From Centrapalus pauciflorus (Eukaryota > Streptophyta > Magnoliopsida > Asterales > Asteraceae): a stretch of 64,000 bases of DNA. The translations under genes and the position numbers were made by a program. This document shows positions 32,430-44,151 of the stretch, piece after piece. Within the stretch, counting starts at the first letter, position 1; every line of letters starts with the position of its first letter. Below the pieces are notes generated by a model that made no database searches, was not told the origin of the DNA, and was given only the letters and a program-made list of their open reading frames with translations. The stretch covers positions 62,001-126,000 of the forward strand of contig JAANYP010000818.1 of assembly GCA_020465985.1 (NCBI GenBank), given 5' to 3'.

Positions 32430-33479
32430 ACACGGGTAGGACCGCGATGAATATAAGATTGATCACGAGTTTCCCAATCGTTCTATTAGATGTTTTAATG
32501 ATGTATGGATAGAACCGCGACCCGTTGCCTATAAACGAGACAAGAACCTTGGTATAGATAGGGAAACCGCGACCCGTTGCCTAGAAAGAGGCAAGAACCT
32601 TGGTATAAGAATACACCACAACCAACCCCACCAAGTTGATTAATAAGTTTTGAACGCCACAAGCTACAACACTTGATAAGTTCTAAAAGTTCGTAAGGAA
32701 CAAGAAGAGTTAAAAACTCACAATGTTACTCAAATCAAGGATGATTACAAATGAGAACTTTGGCCACTATTTATAGACGAAATATAAGGAAAACCAACCA
32801 TCTAGATAAGTAACAAAAACTATCACGATAAGCGATCAAATAAGCAAAACTACTTATCAAAAGGCCCTTCTTGACATTTCACCACTTGAATCTTCTAGAA
32901 TGTGTCTTGGTTCATTGTATCTAGCAAAACCCTTAGTATCCTCCAAGTAAATGACCCTGACCTTTAAAATGCCTTGAAACGAAGAGAAGACTTTCAAATT
33001 GCCTTGTAATTAATCTTGACAAATGCGTTGAACATGGACACTCTTTTGGGCAGCTTCTTGGACGTGGTAAATGGTCCTATATTGGGCTTTTTTCTTCTTG
33101 AAAAGATATGAAAAATGTTTAGCTTTCATTGGGCTTTTATTTGACTCAAATCGGGCTTGAAATGAGTGAGTAATGGACAAAACATGGGCTAAATGTGGGG
33201 ATGGCCGAAATTCTTTATTCATGGGCTACATCTGGGTAATTAACCACAACTTGGGCTATGAAAACAAGGGCTAACGTTGTTCTTCAACTTGTAGCAAAAT
33301 TAGGAAGCTTGCTTGGTTATTTTGCGGAGACACGGGAGCTTTATTCCGGCAAGATTTAATCAGTCCATTGGTAGGATCTCGGAGCATCTTGGATTTAGAC
33401 CTTGTGATAGATCTTCCACCTTAATGGATCTTCATCATCTTGACCATTGAAAGGGTGACAGTTGGATGGGTTCTCATCA
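32430..33479 (-). mobile_element. Inverted LTR of the E4 family
   Basis: Reverse complement of the preceding LTR, ending GGGTTCTCATCA at 33479. Its first bases are rearranged and include a short inverted scrap of the LTR itself (GGGTAGGACCGCG). With 31442-32420 it forms an inverted repeat with 1-kb arms and about 10 bp between them. The right flank is a gag-array unit but about 150 bp of unit are missing, so flank deletion accompanied its formation. Confidence 0.85.
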
Positions 33480-34598
33480 TCCACTAACCAATTAGATGTT
33501 GAATTTGATTAATCATGGACCTGAGGATGATTTTTAGAACTCGTTCAAAGGCTTCGGTGTTCATCACCGAAGAGAGTACGGTAGGGCAGCTAAGAAGTAA
33601 TCATAAGGATGGATGTAGACATTGGAAGGTCGGATTGATGATTGAAATCATAGAACTTGATGAGTTTAATACAATCCAGAAAGGTTAATCGAATGGATGG
33701 CTACTCTAGATGAGGTTTCTCAATTCAAAGAGGTGTATGATAATGAACGTGTATCATCATTAATGGCGACCAAACTACATGGTAGGGCATCAATATGGTG
33801 CATTGAATATGAATGGGAATTGAAGCCATGATTTACGACATGCATTGAGGCACAGATAGCTCAAGTAGTCTTTCAATTAACCAATCGATTGGTGGATTTG
33901 ATTAATTATTAACATGATGATGACTTTAGGAACTTGTTCAATAGTGACGATTCGTCACCAAAGAGAGTCTGGTAGAGCAGCTAACATAGAATCGTGGGAA
34001 AGACAATAGGAAATAGAAAGCCAGATTTACGATTGATATCCTAGAATTTGAAGGAGTTAGTCAAAAGCAAGAAATGATTTTTGAATGGATGGCTACAGTA
34101 GAAGTGGTTTTTTCATTTCAAAAAGGTGTGTGATAATGAACGTGTATTATTGATGGCTATCAGTCTACATGGTAGGCATCATCATGGTGTCATGGATTAG
34201 AATTGGAATTAGAGCCATGATTTACGACATGAGTGGAGGAACAGATAGATAAAGTGGTCACTCCATTGATCAATCATAGGTGAATTTGATTAATCGTAGA
34301 CATGATGATGGCTTTGACAAGTCGTTCAATGGTGACAGTTTGTCACCGAAGAGAATCTACTAGAATGGTTAAGACGAAATAGTGAGGCTGACAATAGCCA
34401 TTGGAAGACCTGATTTTCAATTGAAATCCTAGATATTGATGGAGTTAGTCTGAATCTAGAAAGTTTAATCGAATTGGTGGCTGGCTACTATTTAAGAGGT
34501 TTTCAATTTAAAGTGTATGATAACGAACATGTATCATTGATTGCCACCAGTCTACATGGTAGGGAATCAGCATGTTGCCACACATATGAATGGAAAGT

Positions 34599-35654
34599 TG
34601 ATGAGAACCCATCCAATGGTCACCTTTCCAATGGTCAAGATGATGAAGATCCATCAAGGTGGAAGATCAGGCCTATCACAAGGTCTAAATCCAAGATGTT
34701 CCGAGATGCTACCAATGGACTGATTAAATATTGCCGAAATAACGCTCTCGTGTCTCCGCAAAATAACCAAGCAAGCTTCCTAATTTTGCTACAAGTTGAA
34801 GCCCAAGATTAACGCTTGTTTTCATAGCCCAAGTTGTGGTTAATAACCCAAATGTAGTCCATGAATAAAGAATTTTGGCCAGCCCCACACTTAGCCCATG
34901 TTTTGTCCATAACTCACTCATTTCAAGCCCGATTTGAGTCAAATAAAAGCGCAATGAAAGCAAAGCCCTTTCCCTATATTTTCAAGAAGAATAAAGCCTA
35001 ATAAAGGACCATTTTCCACGTCCAAGAAGCTGCCCAAAAGAGTGTCCATGTTCAATGCACTTGTCAATATTAATTACAAGGCAATTTGAAGGTCTTCTCT
35101 TCATTTCAAGGCATTTTGAAGGTTATGACCATTTGTTTGGAGAATACTAACGGTTTTGCAAGATACAATGAACCAAGAGACATTCTAAAAGTTTCAAGTG
35201 GAGAAATGTCTAGAAGGTCCTTTTGATAAGTAGTTTTGCTTCTTTGATCGCTTATCGTGATAGTTTTTGTTACTTACCTAGATGGTTGCTTTTCCTTATA
35301 TTTTCGTCTATAAATAGTAGCCAAAGTTCTCATTTGTAATCATCCTTCATTTTGAGTAATATTGTGAGTTTTTAACTCTTCTTGTTCCTTACAAACTCTT
35401 AGACTTTATCAAGTCTTCTAACTTGTGGCGTTCAAAATTTATCAATCAACTTGGTGGGGTTGGTTGTGGCGTTTCTTATACCAAGGTTCTTGCCTTACTA
35501 TAGGCAACGGGTCGCGGTTTCACCATCTATACCAAGGTCATTGCCTTGTTTATAGGCAACGGGTCGCGGTTCTATCCGTTTCTCATGATACCATCTAATA
35601 GAACGATCGGGCAACTCCTGATCAATATAATATTCATCGGGAGACATCACATCA
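34599..35654 (+). repeat. E4 5' LTR
   Basis: TGATGAGAACCC...CATCACATCA, TATA box at 35308. Near 35480-35570 the segment with TATAGGCAACGGGTCGCGGT is present twice in tandem; the same duplication is in the 3' LTR. Confidence 0.92.
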
Positions 35655-36255
35655 TTTGTAATCAGTGCCAAGTTCTATTGGCTTGTTTTCTATTATACTT
35701 TATTTTTTTCGTATTGTTTTTTGTTATGTTTCTTGTTCTTATCTTGGATTTCAAGTAATAGTAGTGGATCTCGTCACAAGTTGACTTGATTACTGTTATG
35801 AAGAAATAAAGAAGTTGGGATTTTAGTAAGTTATATATATTTGGGTTCTTTATATTAATTTGTGCAGTTTTGTTCCTCAAGATAAATAAAAAAAAGTGAA
35901 AAGAAAAGTATAAAAGGAGGCTATCAAAGTAAATAGAAAAAAAGAAGTGAAAAAAAATGTAGAGAAAAAAAAGGAAGTGAAAGAAAAAAAATTGGAGGAA
36001 CGTTAATAATTTTTTTAGCATTATTTTCCTTTTTGAGTTTGTTACACTTGTTTATTGATGTTGTTTGGTATGTTTTGAACTTTAAGAATTGATAAGAGAG
36101 GTAAAAGGCTGTGCGGTAAGATCATTCGAGGGAAAAAACCTTTGTTGCATACACGAGTGTTGAGAGCTTAATCAACTTGAGAGAAACACGTAAGGGAGAG
36201 CGGAGAGGTCATCATCTTTTTATTATTCATTGTTTTTTTTTTGCAGATATATAAG
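35655..36255 (+). other. E4 primer site and leader
   Basis: A decayed primer site (TGTAATCAGTGCC for TGGTATCAGAGCC, about 35657) directly follows the LTR. The rest is an untranslated leader with a long purine-rich stretch at 35880-36000; no gene is seen. Confidence 0.7.
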
Positions 36256-37050
36256 ATGGCAGATGACCAACCCCTTCTAAATCTTCAAGTTCAAGCTCTC
36301 ATGGATGAAATGCGACGATTAATGAGAGACGAGTTCACGCAAATTCATGAAATAATGAACCAATTGGAGACACAAATACCACGTGAACGGACACCATCAC
36401 AAGTTTCTTATGAAAATCATGATTACTGTTCTAGAGGTGATGAATGGGATGAGGAATTTCAATGAAGACCACCTAAACGAAGGCAATATAGAGACCACAA
36501 CTTAAGTTCAATAAAAAAAAAAATTCCATCTTTTCAAGGAAAGTCAAATCCGGAAGCTTACATCGATTAGGAGACTAAGATGGAATTCATCTTCTATTGC
36601 CATGAATACTCCAACCAGAAGAAGGAAAAACTCGGTGCTATTGAGTTTACTGATTATGCACTAAAATGGTGGAATTAACTTGCGATTAGTAGACGAAGAA
36701 ATGAAGAGAGACCCATCGATACTTGGGAAGAAATGAAGAGGGTCATGAGGCGACGTTTTGTACCAAGTCATTACTACCGTGACCTTCATAACAAACTTCA
36801 AAGTCTAAAGCAAGGATGTAAGTCTGTTGATGATTACTTCAAAGAAATTGAGATTATTATGATCCGGGTGAATATTCAAGTGGATAGAGAAGCTATCATG
36901 GCGAGGTTCTTAAATGGTCTCAATTATGAAATTCGAGATTGTGTTGAGATGCACCATTATGTTGAGACCGAGGACATGGTTCATATGGCAGTTAAGATTG
37001 AAAGCATCTCAAGAGAGGGGGTGGGTCAAGAACGAATGCTTGCAAAATAA
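36256..37050 (+). pseudogene. gag: E4 gag
   Basis: Starts MADDQPLLNLQVQALMDEM. The core includes IPSFQGKSNPEAYID, EFTDYALKWWN, TWEEMKRVMRRRFVPSHYYRDL, KSVDDYFKEIE and ARFLNGLNYEIRD. Stops at 36463 (TGA), about 36568 (TAG after EAYID) and about 36676 (TAA after ALKWWN) fit C-to-T or G-to-A changes at Arg, Trp and Gln codons; frame is otherwise kept to 37050. The zinc knuckle CFKCLGRGHIASQC follows at 37162-37203. Confidence 0.9.
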
Positions 37051-37313
37051 GTAGCTGTAAAAGGTCTGAAAATTCAAACTCTTTCTAATCCCAAATCTGG
37101 AACAAAAAACCCTTCAAAGGAGAAAACTATTTCTGAAGTTCCTAAGACTCGTGATATGAAATGTTTTAAGTGTCTTGGCAGAGGTCATATTGCAAGTCAA
37201 TGTCCAAACAAGCTTGCAATGGTGATTTGAGAGAATGGAGAAATCAAAACAGATGCTTTTGAACCTTACACGAAGATACTGATTGGGAAGAAGAGCTAGC
37301 AATTGAAGGAGAT

Positions 37314-37676
37314 TTGTTGGTGGCAAGACGAGCCTTAAGCACCCATTTTAAGGAAGAAGATGATGCACAATGGGAGATTATCTTTCACACCCGGCATTAT
37401 GTTCAAGGCAAGGTATGTAGTGTTATAATTGATGGTGGGAGTTGTACTAATGTGGCTAGTGTTTCCATTGTTGAAAAGCTAGGGTCACCGACAATAAAGC
37501 ATCAAAAGCCGTATAAATCCAATCGCTTAATGATAGTGGTGAGGTGCGGGTTACAAAGCAGGTTTTTGTGTCGTTTCATATCGGTAAGTATGAAGATGAA
37601 GTCCTATGAGATGTTGTACCTATGTAAGCAAGCCATTTGTTACTTGGTAGGCCATGGAAATATGATCGGCACATAA
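37314..37676 (+). pseudogene. E4 protease
   Basis: ARRALSTHFKEEDDAQWEIIFHTR, then VCSVIIDGGSCTNVAS, the active-site region; the atypical DGGS in place of DSGT/A is usual for this element type. The frame degrades after QKPYK and is shifted relative to the RT frame that begins around 37637. Confidence 0.85.
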
Positions 37677-39058
37677 AACACGATGGCTTTACCAACAAGT
37701 ACACCCTTATTCACAAAATCAAGTCCATAACTCTTGTGCCAATGTCACCCAGTCAAGTTTATGAGAATCAAGTCCGACTTCAAAAAGATGCGAAGAACAA
37801 AGACGCTGAGTCCAAGGAAACCAATGAACACAAGAAGAGTTCAAACGAAAAAAAAAAAGATAAGAAAAGTTTGGTGGGTGAAATGGAGAGTCAATATTGT
37901 GCACTTGCAAAAAGGAGTGAAATAAAAGAAGCCTTGAATTCGGAGATGTCTTTTGTGCTTCTTTTAATAAAAGAGGCTCAATTAACCACTAATGATTTGG
38001 CCGGTACTCTTTCAAGCAATATTAAATCTCTTTTGCAGGAATTTGAAGACTTGTTTCCCGAGGAGGTTCCCAATGGATTGCCACCAATTCGCGGGATTGA
38101 ACACCGAATTGAATTTTTTCCCAGGACTTCCGTTCCAAACAAGCCGACATATAGAACAAATCCGAAGGAAACCAAGGAGTTGCAAAGTCAAGTTTTGGAA
38201 TTACTTAAGAAAGGATGGATTCGAGAAAGCATGAGCCCTTGTGCTGTTCCAGTTTTTCTTGTACCTAAAAAGGATGGGTCATGGAGAATGTGCATAGACT
38301 ATCATGCCATCAATAATATCACGATAAAGTATAGCCATCCAATCCATCGACTAGATGATATGCTTGTTGAATTGCATGGTTCAAAGTTGTTTCCAAAGAG
38401 TGTTGGTGATGTGCGAAGCTTCCATGGTCTTGCAAGTTTTTATCGTCGATTTGTGAAGAATTTTAGCACCTTGGCATCACCACTCATGGAAGTCATTATA
38501 AAGAAAGTTGGTTTTCAATGGGGCGAAGATCAAGTGCAAGATTTTGAAAAACTCAAGTTTCAACTAACTCATGTTCCCTTGCTTTCTTTGCCAAATTTTG
38601 ATGACACATTTGAAATTGAGTGTGATGCATCAGGTGTTACAATTGGTGCGATTTTAGTGCAAGAAGGGAAACCGTTGGCATATTTTAGTGAAAAGTTGAG
38701 CGGCGCAACTTTGAATTATCCCACTTATGACAAAGAGATGTATGGTTTGGTTCGTGCACTCAAAACTTAGCAACATTACTTGTGGACCAAAGAGTTTGAA
38801 ATTCATTCCGATCATGAGTCCTTGAAGATTCCGAAGGGGCAACAAAAGTTGAATAAGAGACATGCTAGGTGGATGGAGTTTCTTGAGACATTTTCTTATG
38901 TCATCCGATTCAAGAAAGGTAAGGAAAATATTGTAGCTGATGCAGTTTCACGGAGGTACTCTTTACTCTCTTCTCTAGACTCTAAAATTCTTGGTTTCGA
39001 ACAAATCAAAGAGTTCTATCATAAGGATGTGGATTTTGGTATGATTTTTCAAACATGA
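37637..39058 (+). pseudogene. E4 RT-RNase H with RT catalytic core deleted in frame
   Basis: Frame open from 37637 to a TAG at 38768. N-terminal linker, LFPEEVPNGLPPIRGIEHRI, CAVPVFLVPKKDGSWRMCIDYHAIN, HRLDDMLVELHGSKLFP, then directly KSVGDVRSFHGLASFYRRFVKN. The segment that carries the YHQ motif and the catalytic Asp pair is missing, about 100 codons, with the frame preserved. RNase H follows: IECDASGVTIGAIL, YPTYDKEMYGLVRAL, stop, then HSDHESLKIPKGQ and NIVADAVSRRY to 39056. It cannot polymerise DNA. Confidence 0.9.
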
Positions 39059-39071
39059 GAAAGAAGCTCTT

Positions 39072-39746
39072 TTGACATGTTTTTTATACATGATGGGTTT
39101 TTGTTCAAAGAATCAAAGCTTTGCATTCCAAACACGTCTTTACGTGAGCTTTTGGTTCGGAAGGCACATAGTGGGGCCATATGGGTCATTTTGGTGTGGC
39201 AAAAACTTTGAAAATTTTGCAAGAGCATTTCGTTTGGCCAAAAATGAAAGTTGATGTTGGAATTTTTTTGAAAAGTGCATTGTTTGTAAACAAGACAAAT
39301 CAAAGGTTCAACCTCATGGTTTGTACACTCCTCTTCCTATACCAAGTGATATGATCCGAACCATGGGCAAAGAAGATGTGATCCAAGTCAAGTTTCGAAA
39401 AATAATGCTCCCATTGTTTCACTAAATAATTAAACATGTTTCTTATTTTTAATCCAAGTAATGGACCAGGATTAACCTTTGTTTTGGAGCCTAACTTGTG
39501 ATTATTAATTATTTTGTGAAACAATGGTAGCATTATTTTTTGAAACTTGACTTGGATCCACATCTTCTTTGCCCATGGTTCGGATCATATCACCAAGTGA
39601 ACCATTGGTTGATCTTTTTATGGATTTTGTGTTGGGTTTGCCAAGAACAAGTGGCAAAGATTCAATTTTGTGGTTGTTGATAGATTTTCTAAGATGACTC
39701 ATTTCAATGCATTCCATAGAACCAACGATGCTTCACTTATGTCTAA
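39072..39746 (+). pseudogene. E4 integrase, N-terminal part
   Basis: Scraps of the zinc-binding region (CIVCKQDKSKVQPHGLYTPLPIPS, about 39276-39346), interrupted by the foldback element, then LVDLFMDFVLGLPRT with the first catalytic Asp (about 39620) and DRF, ending at S-C. Several frameshifts. Confidence 0.85.
39347..39592. mobile_element. 246-bp foldback element with about 85-bp inverted arms
   Basis: Left arm from TGATATGATCCGAACCATGG; the right arm is its inverse, ending CATATCA. Arms match at over 90% by eye, with a loop of about 70 bp. It splits the codons of PLPIPS in E4 integrase. The ends are ambiguous because of palindromic bases: duplications of CCAAG (5 bp, as drawn) or ACCAAGT (7 bp) both fit. 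The superfamily is not clear. The arms resemble 25236-25322 in E3. Confidence 0.85.
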
Positions 39747-40182
39747 TGTAACAACCTAACTTTTGGACCCAGTTATAAATTCAGTATTTCGAACCGATAA
39801 TGTAATAATGTTACATTATTTGAATTATAATTTAATTAAGTTATGAAATATTTAATTAAATTATATAAATATTTATATTATGAATTAATAAATTAATAAA
39901 GATAATTAAATAAAAGAGGTATAATATACAAAAACGAAAGTGGGTTAACTAGCAAATATAACTAGATGAAGTATATAAACGTGATTTATATTTCAAAATT
40001 CAGATTATCTCTCTCTACTCTCTCTCTCTAACTTTCTCTCTCTACTCTCTCTCTACCTTCTCTCTAAAATTTCTCCCAAACCGAGCGTCCGATTATCAAG
40101 ATATATATATCGTTAGAAAGATCTCGGAGAATACTACACGAATCTGCTATCTCCTGCGTGATTTCATACGAATTTGAGGTAA

Positions 40183-40690
40183 GAATTGATATTTTCAAGT
40201 TTTTATATATATTTCGGTTTTTCGAATTTATTAGTTTTATGAAATTTAAAGCTATTTTTATTGAGTTTAACTAGAATTTCTATAATATAATCGAACATAG
40301 GTTTGTTACGTAACATATTTTTGATTTTAGGCCTAAAAATGTATGTTTTAAAGCTGCAAATATGAACAAATTCGAGAATGCCAAGAACAAACTCGAAAAT
40401 ACATAGATCAAACTCGAAATTCGAGAATGCCAAGAACAAATTCGAGAATTGATATTTTCACGTTTTTATATATATTTCGGTTTTTCGAATTTATTAGTTT
40501 TATGAAATTTAAAGCTATTTTTATGGAGTTTAACTAGAATTTGTATAATATAATCAAATATAGGTTTGTTACGTAACATATTTGTGATTTTAGGCCTAAA
40601 AATGTATGTTTTAAAGCTGCAAATATGAACAAATTCGAGAATGCCAAGAACAAACTCGAAAATACATAGATCAAACTCGAAATTTAATTA
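40183..40690. repeat. 263-bp tandem duplication inside S-C
   Basis: The segment starting GAATTGATATTTTCA at 40183 is repeated from 40446 with few differences, offset 263 bp. Each copy ends in AAACTCGAA-type motifs at 21-bp steps (40373, 40394, 40415; 40636, 40657, 40678). Confidence 0.9.
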
Positions 40691-41060
40691 AATTCGAAAT
40701 ATATTCGAATTTAATCATTAGATTCGAAGATACATTTTCAAATTTAATTACTAGATTCGAAGATACATAATTCGAATTTGGCCATGTATTTCGAATATGT
40801 CCATATATTCGAATAGGAATTCAAAATTAGCTAGGACTTCAATTTTGACTATTAAATTCAAAGAGGTGGTTGAATCTGACATTAAAATTCAAAAACAAGG
40901 ACTTTGACTTTAGTTTTATAAATTTGAATCTAAGTTTGGCTATATATATATATTTCGAATTTAAACCACAATTACATAATCGACTTTGATACTTTCGAAT
41001 TTATTATTATGTTCGAATTTAAGTATTAAATTCGAACCTCACTCCTTAAAAATTCGAATA
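40630..41060. repeat. TTCGAA-motif array in S-C
   Basis: ATTCGAA-type motifs recur at 40636, 40657, 40678, 40695, 40706, 40725, 40758, 40773, 40792, 40810 and again around 40955-41055. Several intermediate units have decayed to TTCAAA or TTGAAT. Intervals cluster near 11 and 19-21 bp but are less strict than in S-B. Confidence 0.8.
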
Positions 41061-42354
41061 TAATGAATAAAACATTTGGACGACACATAAATTGACAAGA
41101 TAATTAGCAAAATAATTATATATTAATATATATAATTTATTGATCCTTTGAGAATTTATTATACGAAAGAAAAATAGATGAATGATCAGTTATCAGAATC
41201 AGATAAAATAAAGATTTTAAAGTTAAAAGATGATGATGTTGACATGAGAATGACATGATAATTCTGGACAGGTTCAGTGAAATTCTGAACAAAGATTTAG
41301 AGATTTATAAAGTGGGTCAAAGATTTGATTTGACAGAGAACAGATTGAGATAAAATCCTGAGATAACTCAGGTGGCAGATTTTACATCTGTTTGATAAAG
41401 ACCCAACACTGTGAGTTATAGATATTCAGATTTAACATGCTTGATTTCCGGTTGAGACATATTGTTGATGTTAGATTAAATTGACACTCATATCATCAGC
41501 TGGATTATGACCTGTGCACACCATGGTTGGGGGTTGCCCAGTGGATCATGATAGCTATTTGTCTTATCATTTCATATGATATCGCTTTTACAGTTCCTTT
41601 CAGATATTGCTTAAAGATTATTGCTATCATGACATTGATTACGTATGATTCATCATTGCATATACTTGACATATTGATTTAGCTTGATTAGCCCTGATTG
41701 GTCTATTGTTCTAGACTTGGCTATTTCACCAGTTCTATTGAACTTGGTAATGACCTCCGATGTTCCGCCACATTGATTTACTGGTAGCTAGCCCAGTATG
41801 TGGCTGATCCCCACGATTTAAGCGTTAGCGTGGCCTGAGCATCATCCGACTCTATGACTTCTATGTCTCAATCATGAGGGCTGTAGCGGCAGCCAAGACA
41901 TATCACGCTAGATTGATGATCCGCTTGACATGCATGTTAATTTGAAAATCTATTTACTCACTAAGCATTGCTTACGGTTGCTACATTAATATTTTTACAG
42001 GAAAAGACAAAGGAAAGTCACCTGCCGGACCTAGTTGTTAGGTCTTACACGCTCAAGACAGAAGTTTCATAGACCTCTACTCAGCGACCCCATTTTGGTA
42101 CTAATTGGATGACGATATTATGGTGATCTGGGTAGATTTATTTTGATAATATGATGGCATGAATTAGATTAGACTTGTGCCCTTTATAAGTTTCATTTGA
42201 AAACCGTAAACTGTATTAAACTTAAATCCGAATATTTTGTACTGTAATTTAATATTCCGTAAATTAATTACTCTATCTTAGTATGATTGATATCGTATTG
42301 CATGATGTGGGACCTAGACTAGTGAGAACTGCCCCGTAAGGGGTGGTCTTCACA

Positions 42355-43093
42355 TCTAATTTGTTTTTCAAAGAAGTGGTTAGATTGCATGGCATGCAAA
42401 GAACTATCGTGTCTGATCGGGACACTAGATTCTTAACTTATTTTTGGAAAACTTTGTGGGGGAAATTGGGAACAAAGCTTTTGTTTTGTACGACTTATCA
42501 TCCCCAAACGGATGGACAAACCGAAGTCGTGAATCGTGCACTTGGTACTTTATTGCGATCAATAGTTGGGAGAAATGTGAAAACTTGGGAGCAATGCTTA
42601 CCCCATGTTGAGTTTGCATATAATCGAAATGTGCATTCCGCTACTAAGTTTTCAGCTTTCGAGATTGTGTATGGATTTAAGCCATTAACACCTATGGATT
42701 TACCTCCTGTGCCTGTGAATGAGCATTTGAATTTAGATGGCAAGAAGATGGCAGAATTTGTCAAGCAAATCCATGAGAAGGAAAAACGCAACATTGAAGA
42801 GCGCACCAAGAAGTATGAACAATAAGCGAAGAAGGGAAAAAGAAAGGTCACTTTGTACTAGGAGATTGAGTGAGGCTTCATATGTGGAAGATACGATTTC
42901 CAACAAAGAGGAAGTCGAAGTTGATGCCTAGAGGAGGTGGACCATTTCAAGTGTTGCATAACATAAATGACAATGCTTACAAACTTCATCTTCCTGACGA
43001 GTATAATGTTCGTGAGTATTTAATGTGGCTGATTTAAGTCCTTTTGATGTAGGTGAGGATTTGAGGACAAATCACTCTCAAGATGGGGGGGAA
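42355..43093 (+). pseudogene. E4 integrase C-terminal part and polypurine tract
   Basis: LFFKEVVRLHGMQRTIVSDRDTRFLTYF (second catalytic Asp), HPQTDGQTEVVNRALGTLL (catalytic Glu), CLPHVEFAYNRNVHSATKFSAFEIVYG, to a stop at 42823. A shifted continuation includes HLPDEYN..FNVADLSPFDVGEDLRTNHSQDGG. The run of seven G at 43084-43090 is both the polypurine tract and coding; with six G the frame would continue into the LTR. Confidence 0.88.
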
Positions 43094-44151
43094 CGATGAG
43101 AACCCATCCAATGGTCACCCTTCCAATGGTGAAGATGCTGAAGATCCATTAAGGTGGAAGATTGGGCCTATCACAAGGTCTAATCACCCTTTTGGGCAGC
43201 TTCTTGGACGTGGCAAATGGTCCTTTATTGCTGGAATAATGCTCCCGTGTCTCCGTAAAGTAACCAAGCAAGCTTGCTAATTTTGCCAGAAGTTGAAGCC
43301 CAAGATTAGCCCTTGTTTTCATAGCCCAAGTTGTGGTTAATTATCCAAATGTAGTCCATGAATAAAGAATTTTGGCCAGCCCCACACTTAGCCCATGTTT
43401 TGTCCATTACTCACTCATTTCAAGCTTGATTTGAGTCAAATTAAAGCCCAATGAAAGCTAAGCCTTTTCCCTATCTTTTGATGAAGAATAAAGCCCAATA
43501 AAGGACCATTTTCCACGTCCAAGAAGCTACTCGAAAGAGTGTTCACGTTCAATGTACTTGTCAAGATTAATTACAAGGCAATTTGAAAGTCTTCTCTTCA
43601 TTTCAAGGCATTTTGAAGGTCATGGCCATTTACTTGGAGGGTACTAAGGGTTTTTCAAGATACAATGAACCAAGACACATTCTAGAAGATTCAAGTGGTG
43701 AAATGTCAAGAAGGTCCTTTTAATAAGTAGATTGCTTATTTGATCGCTTATCGTGATAGCTTTTGTTACTTACCTAGATGGTTGGTTTTCCTTATATTTT
43801 CGTCTATAAATAGTGGCCAAAGTTCTCATTTGTAATCATCCTTCATTTTGAGTATTATTGTGAGTTTTTAACTCTTCTTGTTCCTTACGAACTTTTAGAA
43901 CTTATCAAGTATTCTAGCTTGTGGCGTTCAAAACTTATCAATCAACTTGGTGGGGTTGGTTGTGGCGTTTTCTTGTACCAAGGTCCTTGCCTCACTATAG
44001 GCAACGGGTCACAGTTTCACCATCTATACCAAGGTCCTTGCCTCGTTTATAGGCAACGGGTCGTGGTTGTATCAGTTTCTCATAATAACATCTAATAGAA
44101 CGATCGGGCAACTCGTGATCAATCTCATATTCATCGGGTTAGATCACCTCA
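43094..44151 (+). repeat. E4 3' LTR
   Basis: CGATGAGAACCC (CG for TG)...GATCACCTCA, TATA box at 43804. The first part translates as Pol C-terminus (NDENPSNGHPSNG, EDPLRWKIGPITRS), as in the other copies. Confidence 0.92.

Larger units (their letters stand above)
39747..42354 (+). mobile_element. S-C: solo LTR (2608 bp) in E4 integrase
   Basis: TGTAACAACC...GTCTTCACA, flanked by perfect TCTAA (39742-39746 and 42355-42359). It is related to the E6 LTR: a CT-rich run, then a CCGATTATC motif with a nearby ATCTCGG, then TTCGA-motif arrays. It is in the same orientation as E4. Confidence 0.94.
34599..44151 (+). mobile_element. E4: CRM-type chromovirus with internal deletions
   Basis: LTRs 34599-35654 and 43094-44151; flanks AAAGT (34594-34598) and GAAGT (44152-44156), 4/5 match. 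Gag, protease, RT with its core deleted, RNase H and integrase are recognisable. The integrase style (FVVVDRFSKM, VSDRDTRFLTYFWKTLW, HPQTDGQTEVVN) and a pol frame that runs into the 3' LTR fit the CRM clade, with Galadriel as an alternative. It inserted into the gag-derived array and itself hosts a foldback element and S-C. Confidence 0.88.

Noticed and set aside
31442..33479. A single DNA transposon with 1-kb inverted repeats
   Set aside because: Each arm is a complete LTR of the E4 family. The first has its own GAATG target duplication and no duplication flanks the pair.
39347..39592. Solo LTR (TG...CA ends, 5-bp duplication)
   Set aside because: The two halves are inverted copies of each other, unlike an LTR; the TG...CA ends depend on an ambiguous boundary.
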